Assembly: GCA_965248635.1 (NCBI GenBank)
Contig: OZ252114.1
Span: 1-64,000, forward strand
DNA length: 64,000 nucleotides
DNA from: CBDAPI01 sp965248635
GTDB lineage: Bacteria; Acidobacteriota; UBA6911; RPQK01; CBDAPI01
Reading direction: 5' to 3'
The position numbers and the translations under genes were made by a program. This document shows, piece after piece, positions 7,698 through 16,749 of this stretch (position 1 is its first letter; the number at the start of each line of letters is the position of its first letter). Under the pieces are notes generated by a model. The model did no database searches, was not told the origin of the DNA, and saw nothing but the letters and a program-made list of their open reading frames with translations.

Positions 7698-10615
7698 AGC
7701 CTGAGCGTTGGCAGCAGATCGAGCGGCTCTGTCACGCCGCCCTGGAGGTGGAAGAGGAGCATCGGGCGGCTTTTTTAGAGGAAGCCTGTGGAGGGGATAA
7801 GACCCTGCGTCGCGAAGTCGAACACCTTCTAGCCCAGGAGACGAAAGCGGAAGACTTTCTAGAAACTCCGGCCCTGGAAGTGGAGGCCAAAGCCATGGCC
7901 CAGGATCAGGCGAACTCGATGGTGGGGCGACAGATCGGCTCCTACAAGATTGTTTCCCTGCTGGGCATTGGGGGAATGGGAGAAGTGTACCTGGCTGAGG
8001 ACGCCAGCCTGAAGCGCAAAGTAGCGCTGAAATTCCTTCCGGAAGAGATGCGACGAGACGAGATCGCGCGCAAACGCTTTCTGCGTGAGGCCAGGTCGGC
8101 AGCGGCTCTGGATCATCCCTTTATCTGCCACATCCATGAAGTGGGAAAGTCCGATGGCAAGGAGTTCATCGCCATGGAATATGTAGAGGGGAAGACGCTG
8201 AAGGACAAGTTAGACGAAGCCCCTCTGCCCTTGAAGGAAGCCCTGCCGACAGCAGTGGAGATTGCAGAGGCAGTAGAAAAGGCCCATCAGAAAGGGATTG
8301 TGCACCGGGATCTGAAGCCCTCCAACATCATGCTCACGCCGGAAGGGCATGTCAAAGTGATGGACTTTGGCCTGGCCAAGCGGGTGGCGGCGGAAGGATC
8401 AGAGCAGGAAATTACATCGGCGTTGACTACGGAAGGCTCAGCGCTGGGAACCGTCCCTTACATGTCCCCCGAGCAGCTACGGGGAAAGAGGGTCGATACG
8501 CGGTCGGACATTTTCTCCTTCGGAGTGGTTTTGTACGAGATGCTCACGGGGGTCCATCCTTTCCGGAAATCCCAGCCGATGGAGACGGCCCATGCCATCC
8601 TAAGCGAGGTCCCGCCCCCTTTATCTCGATACAGGAATGAGGCTCCTCCCGTTCTTCAGCATACGGTCAGAAAGATGCTGGCCAAGGACCCGGATCGCCG
8701 TTACCAGCTCATCCATGACGTGAGAACCAATCTGGCAGAAATGCTGGGTCAGGTTGCAGACTCAACCGTCGAGGATGTGTCCAGGGACACCACAGGCCTG
8801 GGAAGTGAGCGGCCGGCTGGCAAATCGTGGCGGCGAGCCATACCGTGGAGCATGATGGCTCTGATGGCACTTGTTGCCGCTGTTGCCATCTGGCGGGAGG
8901 CCCCTCCTGCACAAGGTCCCGTGAGCCGATCGACCATTAAACTCCCACCAGGCCAGAACATAACTGCAAGAGCTGCAATAGCTCTCTCAACCGATGGTCA
9001 AACTCTCGCCTACGTGGCTCAGGAAAGCGGGGCTCAAAGACTGTATGTGCGCCCCATGGATGAATTCGAGGCCAAGCCGATCCCCGGCAGCGAGGGCGCT
9101 GAGGGCCCGTTCTTTTCCCCCGACGGCAACTGGGTGGCCTTTTTTGCCGACAGTAAGCTCAAAAAAGTGTCAACTTCTGGGGGCTCGCCTCTCATCATTT
9201 GTGATTACCCGCGAATCTTCGAGGGGCGATCTTTTGTCAGCGGGAGCTGGGCGCCCGACGAGACGATCCTTTTCGCAAATTCGGCTACCCATGGCATTTG
9301 GCAGGTTTCGGCCCGCGGGGGAACAGCCGAGCCAATAACCGACAGCCATGTGGGAGAGTTTGACGAAGTGCACCTGTTCCCGCAGGTTCTCCCAGGAGGG
9401 AAGGTGGTTCTATTTAGCGGCGGGGCTGTGGGGTCCACAGACTGGCGCATCATGGCGCATTCCCTCGAGACTGGGGAGCAGCAGAGCCTGGTCAAGCCGG
9501 GCGCCTATGGCCGTTACCTGCCCACAGGACACCTAGTGTATTACTGGGAAAACAACTTGTTGGCGGTGCCGTTTGATGTTGAAGAGCTGCGGGTGACCGG
9601 GCCGTCGGTCCCGATCCTGGAGGCTGTTACGCGGAGAGGCTTTGGTGCGTCCGAGAGCGGAACGCTGGCCTACGTGCCCGGCCAATACAGTGCCCGTTTT
9701 TCAGCGACGCTGGTCTGGGTGGACCACGAGGGAACGGTTGAGCCTTTGGCGCTGCCGCCGGGCAGCTATTGGGGACCACGAGTCTCCCCTGACGGGAGGC
9801 AGTTGATTTATTTCGGCGTAGAAGAAGACTTCAACGTATACGTCTACAACCTGGAGCGGGGCACGTTAGGCCAACTCACGGTTGAGGAAGGAAATGGCTA
9901 CTGGCCTATCTGGACCCCGGACGGCAAGCGCTTGATCTTTAATTCCAACCGGCATGGGGGATTGCTCAACCTGTATTGGAAACCAGGGGACGGAAGTGGC
10001 CAGGCAGAACGCCTCACGGAAAGCAAATATAACCAGCAGCCGCAATCGTGCTCGCCCGACGGGAAACTACTGGCCTACCAAGAAGAAATCCGTGGCCCTG
10101 AGAGCACTGGATACGATATCTGGGTACTTTCATTGGAAGGACGGGGCAAACCGCAAGCATTCATGCAAACGCCGGCTAATGAGTTCCACCCCATGTTCTC
10201 GCCCGACGGGCAGTGGCTGGCCTATGTCTCGGACCAGACGGGTAAGAACGAAATCTATGTGCGGCCCTATCCCGGACCCGGCGGCTTGACAGTGATCTCG
10301 ACGGCAGGGGGTACGGACCCAGCTTGGGCTCCCAACGGGAAGCAGCTCTACTATCTGGAGTCTGCGGCCGGATCTGCCATGCGGCTGATGTCTGTGCCGG
10401 TCCAGATCGGGCCGACTCTTCGTCCGGAAAAACCGAGGCTGCTGTTCGCAGGGAACTACGGGGGAGGGATCTTTGGTCGGGGGTACGACCTCGAACCCGA
10501 CGGCGAGCGGTTTCTGATGATCCAGAGGACCGAGTCGCAAACAGCCTCAACCCAAATCAACGTCGTTCTCAACTGGTTCGAAGAATTGAAGCGCCTTGTA
10601 CCCACAGACAACTGA
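7694..10615 (+). CDS. Membrane Ser/Thr protein kinase with TolB/PD40 beta-propeller
   Basis: A 973-residue transmembrane kinase. Residues 1-70 form a short helical lead-in often seen in this family. The kinase domain follows: glycine loop (LLGIGGMGEVYLAED), catalytic Lys (VALKFL), IVHRDLKPSNIM catalytic loop, DFGLA, and GTVPYMSPEQL activation segment, all intact. A single membrane helix near residue 390 (SMMALMALVAAVAIW) leads to an external C-terminal half made of repeated SPDGxxL(A)Y-type PD40/TolB blades (for example FSPDGQWLAYVSD). This predicts outside sensing with a cytoplasmic kinase. It is coupled by ATGA overlap to the ECF sigma gene. The ligand is unknown. Length and motifs give no hint of damage. 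Confidence 0.95.
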   Translation: MKPERWQQIERLCHAALEVEEEHRAAFLEEACGGDKTLRREVEHLLAQETKAEDFLETPALEVEAKAMAQDQANSMVGRQIGSYKIVSLLGIGGMGEVYLAEDASLKRKVALKFLPEEMRRDEIARKRFLREARSAAALDHPFICHIHEVGKSDGKEFIAMEYVEGKTLKDKLDEAPLPLKEALPTAVEIAEAVEKAHQKGIVHRDLKPSNIMLTPEGHVKVMDFGLAKRVAAEGSEQEITSALTTEGSALGTVPYMSPEQLRGKRVDTRSDIFSFGVVLYEMLTGVHPFRKSQPMETAHAILSEVPPPLSRYRNEAPPVLQHTVRKMLAKDPDRRYQLIHDVRTNLAEMLGQVADSTVEDVSRDTTGLGSERPAGKSWRRAIPWSMMALMALVAAVAIWREAPPAQGPVSRSTIKLPPGQNITARAAIALSTDGQTLAYVAQESGAQRLYVRPMDEFEAKPIPGSEGAEGPFFSPDGNWVAFFADSKLKKVSTSGGSPLIICDYPRIFEGRSFVSGSWAPDETILFANSATHGIWQVSARGGTAEPITDSHVGEFDEVHLFPQVLPGGKVVLFSGGAVGSTDWRIMAHSLETGEQQSLVKPGAYGRYLPTGHLVYYWENNLLAVPFDVEELRVTGPSVPILEAVTRRGFGASESGTLAYVPGQYSARFSATLVWVDHEGTVEPLALPPGSYWGPRVSPDGRQLIYFGVEEDFNVYVYNLERGTLGQLTVEEGNGYWPIWTPDGKRLIFNSNRHGGLLNLYWKPGDGSGQAERLTESKYNQQPQSCSPDGKLLAYQEEIRGPESTGYDIWVLSLEGRGKPQAFMQTPANEFHPMFSPDGQWLAYVSDQTGKNEIYVRPYPGPGGLTVISTAGGTDPAWAPNGKQLYYLESAAGSAMRLMSVPVQIGPTLRPEKPRLLFAGNYGGGIFGRGYDLEPDGERFLMIQRTESQTASTQINVVLNWFEELKRLVPTDN

Positions 10616-11331
10616 AAAATGAATCCTCTAAGGATCGACCAGCAAATTATCCATTTGGCTGCAGCTGCCTAGAGTCCAAGTGGGCATCCCGCTAAAGTTC
10701 CCGTTTATTCGGTTCACCTTGGAAACATTGGACTTGCAACGGTCCCAGGTCAACATGAGCCAGTATGTTTTTGACCGTACTCAAGACCATCCTTTTCGAC
10801 TCTCACCGGCCAACTCGCACTCTCCTCAGATTCTCTATCACGACAAGGCAAGCGAAAAGCCTGATAGCACTAGCTTTTAGGGGCGACGGAGACTTCACTT
10901 TTATGAACCAGCAGAATCTCTCTCGTGGGTCAACTTTTTCTTACGGCACATTGACCCCGCCCTCTAGTAGGCGACCAGGGCAACCCCGACTTCCCGCTTT
11001 AACCGTGAGGACAATTCACTGAAGCCTTCGACACCCGGTTAGGCTAACTTTTGGTTGATAGAGGGTAGTATGGGCCGCTATTATTACACGGCCTTACCAT
11101 TACCCTAGAATGCCATTTAAACGTCGATAAGGCACCCTAGCATCGGCGATAGCAAAGAAGGCTACCCTGAACCACACCCTGGAACCGCTAAGGGCTTATA
11201 ATCAATTATTTTCCATTGTGAATTGTTCTTGACCGCTTCACTTCCTAACCCCCAGATTCACCCCACCCCCTCAATAGACGACCAAGGAAGTGTCATAAGG
11301 GCCTAATCACTTCTGCTGTGGGAGATCCGAC
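10616..11331. other. Gene-poor stretch after the kinase gene
   Basis: About 700 bases with no convincing gene; the short open frames lack start signals and family resemblance. Two C-rich segments look alike (10953-10985 with CCCCGCCCTCTAGTAGGCGA and 11259-11290 with CCCCACCCCCTCAATAGACG), about 300 bases apart. The left end of the tRNA-Leu element could lie here, but I found no copy of the tRNA 3' end. Confidence 0.35.
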
Positions 11332-11571
11332 CTACCCTTTCCGCGCTTGTTTCTTTCTTTTCGCCGAAGAGGCTTTCATTCGCTCGGAGACGGCCTTTCT
11401 TTGCTCTGGGCTCATGCTTCGGCGCTTACGTTTCTTCAGTGGCGTTCTCTGCGTACTCGATCCTGTTTCCATTTGCGCCTGAATCTCTGCAATTTCGCTT
11501 TCTATACCTACCCTTTCGCTTTGAAGCCGTTCCAGGGCAAGGGTGAGGAGTCTTTCTTTCGAGATTGGCAT
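11332..11571 (-). CDS. Small basic protein with nucleic-acid-binding-like tail
   Basis: A 79-residue protein with an AAGGAG ribosome binding site seven bases before its ATG, which is the best evidence that it is real. The first 40 residues form an amphipathic, coiled-coil-like helix (LERLQSERVGIESEIAEIQAQM). The rest is very basic (KKRKRRSMSPEQRKAVSERM, ending SSAKRKKQARKG). Short proteins of this design occur in Acidobacteria next to mobile or regulatory genes, where the basic tail is assumed to contact DNA. Function is unknown. Confidence 0.65.
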   Translation of the reverse strand: MPISKERLLTLALERLQSERVGIESEIAEIQAQMETGSSTQRTPLKKRKRRSMSPEQRKAVSERMKASSAKRKKQARKG

Positions 11572-12085
11572 TATCGATTCTCCTTAGTATTTAGAGTCTT
11601 AGAGCGACCACCTGGACTGTACTCTCCTTGGTTTTGAATGTACAGCCGGAATAATTGACTGTAAGACCAACTATCAATATTGCACGAACTTGCGATTATG
11701 GGACCACCAATGGGAAAGCCTTGAACAGACTGGCCCGACTTTACAAATCGTTTGACACGAGGCTTCAAATAAAGAGCGGATTTTGCCCGGTTGCTCTGGC
11801 CCATCTGATCGCGTAGTATAGGTTTACCAACCGAGAAAGATGGGCATGAAAGTTTACCACTAGCCTAGGCAGCTGCCGCGATGGGCATGCGGGTCAGATC
11901 AGAGCCGGAGACCAAGTGATTTGTCAGTCGGCTCGACAATTGACCCTATGCTTACTTTTCCCAGTGGCAGATTCGCACTCTCCTCTACTAGGCGGCGGCT
12001 GAGCCAAGAGTCAGTCCGCTGAAAGTGAACGCCCATGTTGAGCTTCGGCGGGTGGAATTGAAACCGATCAGAGGAGATCAAACCT
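11572..12085. other. Gene-poor stretch
   Basis: No convincing gene. The open frames present lack ribosome binding sites. The sequence ATGGGCATG occurs twice (near 11838 and 11881). An AGAGGAGAT ribosome binding site at its right end serves the gene at 12086. Confidence 0.35.
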
Positions 12086-12523
12086 ATGTATGAACTAGAG
12101 AGACTAACTTTGGAACTCGAGAAAGCGTGCGCCCTGTTGGCGTCGCCCTTCAATGGAGTTCCAAAGGCGGCTTTGTCGGCCAGCACACGGCAAGAAACAA
12201 AACACGCGGGTTGTGATTCTTGGAACTTCTACAAAGATGGCCAGACCTGGCACATCGGTCAGTCGCATTTCAAAGAGACGAAAGGGTTTTTCTACCTGAA
12301 GGTCCTGATAGAAAGCCCTGGGCGCGAAGTCGATTGCCTTGAGCTTCTCAAGATTACCGACCCCCAGATCGGCGATCTCCCCCTTTCTTCTAACTGTGGT
12401 GAAGTTGCAGACCGTCAGACCAAGGACGCCTGTCTACTGGGCCTGAACGACAACGAGTGCTTTGAAGATAACGATGGCGGGGCAATGGTCAATGCCTGCT
12501 CTCATAGGAGCCCACGATCATGA
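12086..12523 (+). CDS. Small protein carrying a winged-helix-like regulator-tail domain
   Basis: A 145-residue protein with a good AGAGGAGAT ribosome binding site. Residues about 48-90 (WNFYKDGQTWHIGQSHFKE then FFYLKVLIESPGREVDCLEL) resemble the ~60-residue region found near the C-terminus of large BTAD/LuxR-type ATPase regulators (pattern W-x-Y-x-G-x-x-x-x-L-x-D-S/T-x-G-x-x-Y-L-x-x-L-L-x-x-P-G-x-E-x-x-x-L-x-L). Here the domain stands alone without ATPase or DNA-binding LuxR part. This match is from memory of the family and unverified. The stop overlaps an ATG at 12520. The role is unknown; regulation of the neighbouring replication genes is only a guess. Confidence 0.6.
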   Translation: MYELERLTLELEKACALLASPFNGVPKAALSASTRQETKHAGCDSWNFYKDGQTWHIGQSHFKETKGFFYLKVLIESPGREVDCLELLKITDPQIGDLPLSSNCGEVADRQTKDACLLGLNDNECFEDNDGGAMVNACSHRSPRS

Positions 12524-12693
12524 CGCCTGAAACCGAAGTAGCCAGCCCAAGACAAAGAGGGTTGAAAGATGCACGGTCTCCCAATCGACAGAAGCACTCG
12601 CGAAGCAAAGACTTCTCTGGCTTTAGAGAAACGGCCGTTAGAGCCTCTAACCGTTCTAGGAGAGAGAATTCTCCAGAAATGCATATCCCCTGA
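12520..12693 (+). CDS. Possible 57-residue basic peptide
   Basis: The ATG overlaps the preceding stop (ATGA) and has TAGGAG at a fair distance. The product is rich in Arg and Ser, with no recognisable domain. It overlaps most of the 5' part of the helix-turn-helix gene at 12569 in another frame, so at most one of the two starts is right for that stretch. I list it because of its start signal only. Confidence 0.25.
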   Translation: MTPETEVASPRQRGLKDARSPNRQKHSRSKDFSGFRETAVRASNRSRRENSPEMHIP

Positions 12694-12919
12694 CCGTCTG
12701 GTGACATGGATCATCCAGAATCGATTTAGCGAGCTAGGGAGTTGGAAAGCCGTTGCAGAGGAGCTTGGGCTCAATCGCGGGCTAGTCTATCAAGTTGCTC
12801 ACGGACAGGTTACGAGTAGTGAGAAAGCGAAGAAGGCAGTGATGGAGCGTTACGGTAGATCGCAAGATACAGATCAACCGCGCCAATTGAACCTATTCTA
12901 TTTGAAGGAGAAGAGATGA
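12569..12919 (+). CDS. Helix-turn-helix protein of the integrated element
   Basis: A 116-residue protein. Residues 50-85 read as a helix-turn-helix of the XRE or Fis-like kind (GSWKAVAEELGLNRGLVYQV, then AHGQVTSSEKAKKAVMERYG). The N-terminal 40 residues are low in structure and the true start may be downstream of 12569. Its stop overlaps the ATG of the primase gene (ATGA at 12916), so it is translationally coupled to the replication module and may regulate it or act with it at the origin. Confidence 0.6.
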   Translation: MHGLPIDRSTREAKTSLALEKRPLEPLTVLGERILQKCISPDRLVTWIIQNRFSELGSWKAVAEELGLNRGLVYQVAHGQVTSSEKAKKAVMERYGRSQDTDQPRQLNLFYLKEKR

Positions 12920-12981
12920 ATACGACGGAATTACAAGCAACACAGCAACAGCCAATAGAAGGCCAGCACACGGAAGAGATC
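12916..12981 (+). pseudogene. Primase gene, 5' fragment before the IS
   Basis: The ATG at 12916 has AAGGAGAAGAG directly upstream, a strong start. The 22 codons end at the duplicated target AGAGATC (12975-12981), where the IS21-type element begins. Joining codon 22 to the CTG at 15733 keeps the frame and gives ...HTEEILREPLDEPG..., leading without a break into the primase body. Left alone, this fragment would be read a few codons into the IS to a stop at 12990. Confidence 0.8.
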
Positions 12982-13283
12982 TCGGAATGACAAGGGAAAA
13001 GTGACCCGGCTTGATCACGTAATAGTGCCCCACCTGGTTGTAGATTGTTGTAACTGATCCTGGGAAACGATCTCCTCGAGTTCCTGAAGACTGAGAGAGG
13101 GGCCGCAGTGAGGGCGAGCCCGAACGGAGTGCCCCTCTCGGCGGCCGACTCAACCCGGTCCCCTGAGTGGTCTACTCGCCCCGTTAACCCCCTTGAAGTC
13201 TCTGCTGTTGGAGATATCCAACCCAGCGGTCGAGGCGACATAGCTGTGTGGCCGGCAGGAGACACTTCCGGGGACCCAGAAGG

Positions 13284-14075
13284 CTATTTTGACCTCGACT
13301 TGGCTCTTTGCCGGCGCCTCTTCTTTTGCCGTTTGAGACTCTCGGCCAGACGGATGCTCTCCCAGTCGAACTCGTAGATCTGGCAGCGATGGGTGAGCCG
13401 GTCCAGCAGGGCCGCCGTCAGGGAAGCATCGCCAAAGACCCGGGTCCATTCGGCAAAGGCCAGGTTGGAGGTCACCAGCAGTGAAGCCTTCTCGTAACGA
13501 TTGGAAAAGACTTGATATAGCAGTTGGGCTCCTTCTTCCGAAAACGGGATGTAGCCGAGCTCATCGAGGACGATCAGGTGAAAGCGATCGAGCTTTCGAA
13601 ACACTCGCTCCAGCTGTCTTTCCTCCCGGGCCTCCACCAGCGTATTGACCAGGCCCGAAGCACTGTAAAACCCAACCCGGTGACCGCGCCGGCAGGCCTC
13701 CACTCCCAGCATCGTGGCCGCATGCGTCTTGCCCGTACCGTGTTTGCCGATCAAAGCCACGTTCTCTCGCTCATTGATCCAAGTGCATTCGGTCAGCTCC
13801 CGTACCTCGACCCCGTCCAGTGTGGGCCACAGTGCGAGATCCGTCTTCTCCAGCGTTTTCATCACCGGAAAGCGCGCTTCCTTGAGCCGGCGCTCCAGCT
13901 GATTGGCACGACGCTGCTCGAGTTGCCGGCTCACCAGATCCAGCAAGAACGCCTCGTAGCTGGCCCTCGTTTCCCGGGCCTGGCGCGCACACTCGGCGTA
14001 ATCTCGCCGCATCGTAGGCAGCCGCAGCTCCTTGAGGTGATCCTTCAGCAATACCGCTTCACTGGCGCGGCTCAT
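13284..14075 (-). CDS. istB: IS21 helper ATPase IstB (element A)
   Basis: A 263-residue AAA+ helper of IS21 transposition. The Walker A motif is IGKHGTGKTHAA, the Walker B region LIVLDELGYIPFS, with a sensor motif SNLAFAEW. The C-terminus is the usual basic tail (KRQKKRRRQRAKSRSK). Its start overlaps the istA stop by four bases, as is typical. It oligomerises on DNA and stimulates IstA. Confidence 0.95.
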   Translation of the reverse strand: MSRASEAVLLKDHLKELRLPTMRRDYAECARQARETRASYEAFLLDLVSRQLEQRRANQLERRLKEARFPVMKTLEKTDLALWPTLDGVEVRELTECTWINERENVALIGKHGTGKTHAATMLGVEACRRGHRVGFYSASGLVNTLVEAREERQLERVFRKLDRFHLIVLDELGYIPFSEEGAQLLYQVFSNRYEKASLLVTSNLAFAEWTRVFGDASLTAALLDRLTHRCQIYEFDWESIRLAESLKRQKKRRRQRAKSRSK

Positions 14076-15601
14076 CGCCTACTCCCCAGCAAGGCATTGA
14101 AGCTCGCCACAGCCATCCTCTCGACCCGACGGTCCGTGATCCCCGGAATCAGCTGGGCTGGCAGGGGCTTGATCGAGCGGCTGGAACTTTCCTGGTAGCG
14201 GATCCAGTGCCGGATCGAAGCCAGGCTCGGGCATTGCAGCTCCAGCACCCGGGTAATTGCTTTTTCGACAAGTGTTTCCGGATAGCGCTGATGCAAGCCC
14301 AGGATGCCGATAAACTCTCGAGTGCCGGAGTTCTCGCCCAGGCGGCTGCGCAACCTGGCGAGCAGCACCTCGTAGTCCGCAGGCCAGCGGGCTCGCCACT
14401 GCAGAATGGGCCGGGCACTTTCAAACGATCCAGGCCGCTGCTGGAGCAGATCCAGATAGTGCAGCGAATCGATCTTCCACTTGCTGTTGGAAAAAACTCG
14501 CTCGTGCTCGGCGATCTTCCGATCCTCTGCAAACACCTCCACCTTCCAGCAGCTCACATGCGACCACACCCAGCGACCCACATACGCTCTGGGCACGGAG
14601 TAGCGATTGCGGTCCACTCGCACCGTCTGGTAGAGATCCACTTTCACTCGCAGCGGCTTGTAGTTGTCATAGGGGCGCTGGGGCAGGGGCAGCAGTCGCG
14701 ATCTCTCCGACTCGAATCGCTCCTGGACAGTTCGATCATCTTCCCGGACCGCAATCCGGTGACTGCCATACTTCTGGCAGCGTTCCAAGAGCATCTGGTT
14801 GAGCTGTTCGAAGTCTTTGACTCGGGGCAACGGCACCAGGAAGTTTCTCCGCGCAAAGCCGACCAGGCCCTCCACTCCACCCTTCTCTCGGCCTAATCCC
14901 GGAGTGCAAAAGCGGGCCTGGTACGTGTAGTAGCTGCGAAAGGAGACAAAGCGTTCCTGCTCCACTCGTTTCTTGCCCCGCAGAATCTTTTTCACCGCGG
15001 GGCTCAGGTTGTCATACACCAGGGTCCGAAAGATCCCCTGGAAGTAGGCAAAGGCTCGCATGTGGGCGTCAAAGAACATCTCCTGACGCTCCCAGGGATA
15101 GGCTCTCACGAAGGCCTTGCCCGAGTAGCGTGAGCGCATCATGAACAGCTTCACCATCCGCCGCTCCCCTGCCATCTCGACCCAGGCTGTCCCCCAGTCT
15201 ACTTCTGCCTCCCGGGCCACTTCCGGGTCCAGTGGAACCACCGCCTGCTTGCCTCCGTAGCCGTGAGCCGCCTTCCACTCCCGCACCCAGCGCCGCACCG
15301 TCGACTCGGCTCCCCTAAATCCGTACTCCTCGACCAGCCGATCCCAGATCCGGCGAGACGTGTGACGCTGACGCCGCGGCCGATCCCGGTCTCCCAGCAG
15401 CCAGCCCTCGATGATCTTTTCCACCGGATTCATGACCGGGCATCTGGTTGGCTTTCGGCGTCGGTACTTGGGCTCCAATCCTTTCAAGGCTTTGCGAATC
15501 GTTTCCCGATGATGACCTGTCTCCCGACGGATCTCTCGGATGCTCTTTCCGTATACGCGGTGGGCTGTTCTGATAAGCTCGTACTGGTCCATCCCAATCA
15601 C
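14072..15601 (-). CDS. istA: IS21 transposase IstA (element A)
   Basis: A 509-residue transposase. It has an N-terminal helix-turn-helix (SIREIRRETGHHRETIRKAL), an rve-type DDE catalytic domain (EVDWGTAWVEMAGE, LVYDNLSPAV, and the E of GREKGGVEGLVG), and a C-terminal Mu-transposase-like beta barrel region (RNRYSVPRAYVGRWV). It appears intact. Together with istB it makes element A potentially autonomous. Confidence 0.95.
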   Translation of the reverse strand: MIGMDQYELIRTAHRVYGKSIREIRRETGHHRETIRKALKGLEPKYRRRKPTRCPVMNPVEKIIEGWLLGDRDRPRRQRHTSRRIWDRLVEEYGFRGAESTVRRWVREWKAAHGYGGKQAVVPLDPEVAREAEVDWGTAWVEMAGERRMVKLFMMRSRYSGKAFVRAYPWERQEMFFDAHMRAFAYFQGIFRTLVYDNLSPAVKKILRGKKRVEQERFVSFRSYYTYQARFCTPGLGREKGGVEGLVGFARRNFLVPLPRVKDFEQLNQMLLERCQKYGSHRIAVREDDRTVQERFESERSRLLPLPQRPYDNYKPLRVKVDLYQTVRVDRNRYSVPRAYVGRWVWSHVSCWKVEVFAEDRKIAEHERVFSNSKWKIDSLHYLDLLQQRPGSFESARPILQWRARWPADYEVLLARLRSRLGENSGTREFIGILGLHQRYPETLVEKAITRVLELQCPSLASIRHWIRYQESSSRSIKPLPAQLIPGITDRRVERMAVASFNALLGSRR

Positions 15602-15732
15602 TCCGGCCTCCGTTCCAGTTGTTCGTTTTGCTTTTGAACAAAACTAGAACAGAGGTCTGATTGGGGTGGGTCACTTTTACTCGATCACTCGCCCCAATCC
15701 GGGTCACATTTACGATAGCGAAATCAGAGATC

Positions 15733-16749
15733 CTGAGGGAGCCGCTAGATGAGCCTGGAACCGAGAGGGACATTTACGAGCCAAAGTTGGATCGAATACC
15801 AGAGGATCTAAGGAAACTGCGCCAGTGGGTCGGGTGGAGATACGGGAAGAAGAAACAGTCTGGTCGCAGAAAGAAGGTGCCAGTGGATCTTATTACGGGG
15901 CGGAATGCGAAGGTCAACGACCCGAAAACCTGGACCACCTACGGTGCGGCCAAGGATGCTCTAGAGCACCCCGAATACGAAATAGACGGAATCGGTTTCG
16001 TCTTCACGAAAGATGACCCTCTTGCCTGTATTGACCTCGACGACTGCCGCGATCCTGAAACAGGTCAAATCGAAACCTGGGCAGAAGATATTCTAATTTC
16101 GCTCGACAGCTATTCCGAGATCAGCCCGAGTGGCAGAGGGGTTCACACCATTATGAAGGCCGATTTGTCGGACGGAGCACGGTGCAGATATGAGCTAGAT
16201 GCGAACGAGATTGAGGTCTACTCATACGGACGCTTTCTTACCATGACAGGGCAGACGCTCGAAGGGTCCACCGACATAGCCGAGCGTACCCCCCAGCTCA
16301 CTGAGGTGATAAGCAATGCTTCCAACGGACAAACCGACGGCGAGCCGTCAAGCAACACAGATCCTCACGATTCCGAAACAGAACGGAACGAGAGACTGTG
16401 GAAGCTCGATGTCCTGTATTCAGGCGACTGGAAAGGAGCACGTTATCTGTCGCCTTCTGAAGCTGATGTGGCCTTCTGCAGGATCCTTTCTAGTGTCACC
16501 CGCGATAAAGATCTGATTGATGCAGCCTTTCGAAGCTCTGGCCTCTTTCGGGAAAAGTGGGATGAGAAGCACAGCGCCGACGGCAAAACCTACGGCCAAG
16601 TGGCAATCGAGAAGGCCCTGGGGTGGGGCAACGGGGACGAAGGTAAGGGGTGGCTGCGGCTGGACGCTGCTGATGTAGACGACTGGCCCTGTGAGGACCC
16701 GGAATGGATTATTGAGGGTTGGTTCCAAAGGACCGGTTGGTCCTCGTAG
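15733..16749 (+). pseudogene. NrS-1-like primase-polymerase, main fragment after the IS
   Basis: This part holds the archaeo-eukaryotic-type primase-polymerase domain found in phage NrS-1 polymerase and related plasmid primases. Visible features are LRQWVGWRYG, the GIGFVF...ACIDLDDC acidic motif (catalytic Asp pair), SPSGRGVH and YSYGRFLTMTG. A helix-bundle segment follows (DVAFCRILSSV, GLFREKWDEKH). There is no native start after the IS; the real one is at 12916. Its frame stops at 16749, but the homologous continuation is the ATPase in the -1 frame beginning about 16725 (PKDRLVLVAGQSQVGKS). In related proteins the two domains are fused. A leaky start inside the IS end is possible. Confidence 0.75.

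Larger units (their letters stand above)
12982..15725 (-). mobile_element. IS21-family element A
   Basis: A two-gene element (istA, istB on the minus strand) bounded by the 7-bp target duplication AGAGATC at 12975-12981 and 15726-15732 (six bases if the last A belongs to the IS). Both ends carry GTGACCCGG about 19 bases in, with a second related repeat inside (AGTGCCCCACC left, AGTGACCCACCCC right), the multiple end-repeat layout of IS21. The duplication sits exactly where removal of the element rebuilds the primase gene. Confidence 0.9.

Noticed and set aside
10616..11331. Second copy of the tRNA-Leu 3' end as the left attachment site
   Set aside because: I looked for the tRNA tail (GCGAAAGGGGGGACTCGAAC on the plus strand) here and elsewhere and did not find it, so no left boundary is claimed.
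16719..16730. Canonical -1 slippery heptamer at the primase/ATPase junction
   Set aside because: The sequence TGGTTCCAAAGG does not fit X-XXY-YYZ, and no stable downstream structure stands out, so programmed frameshifting is not supported over a simple indel.
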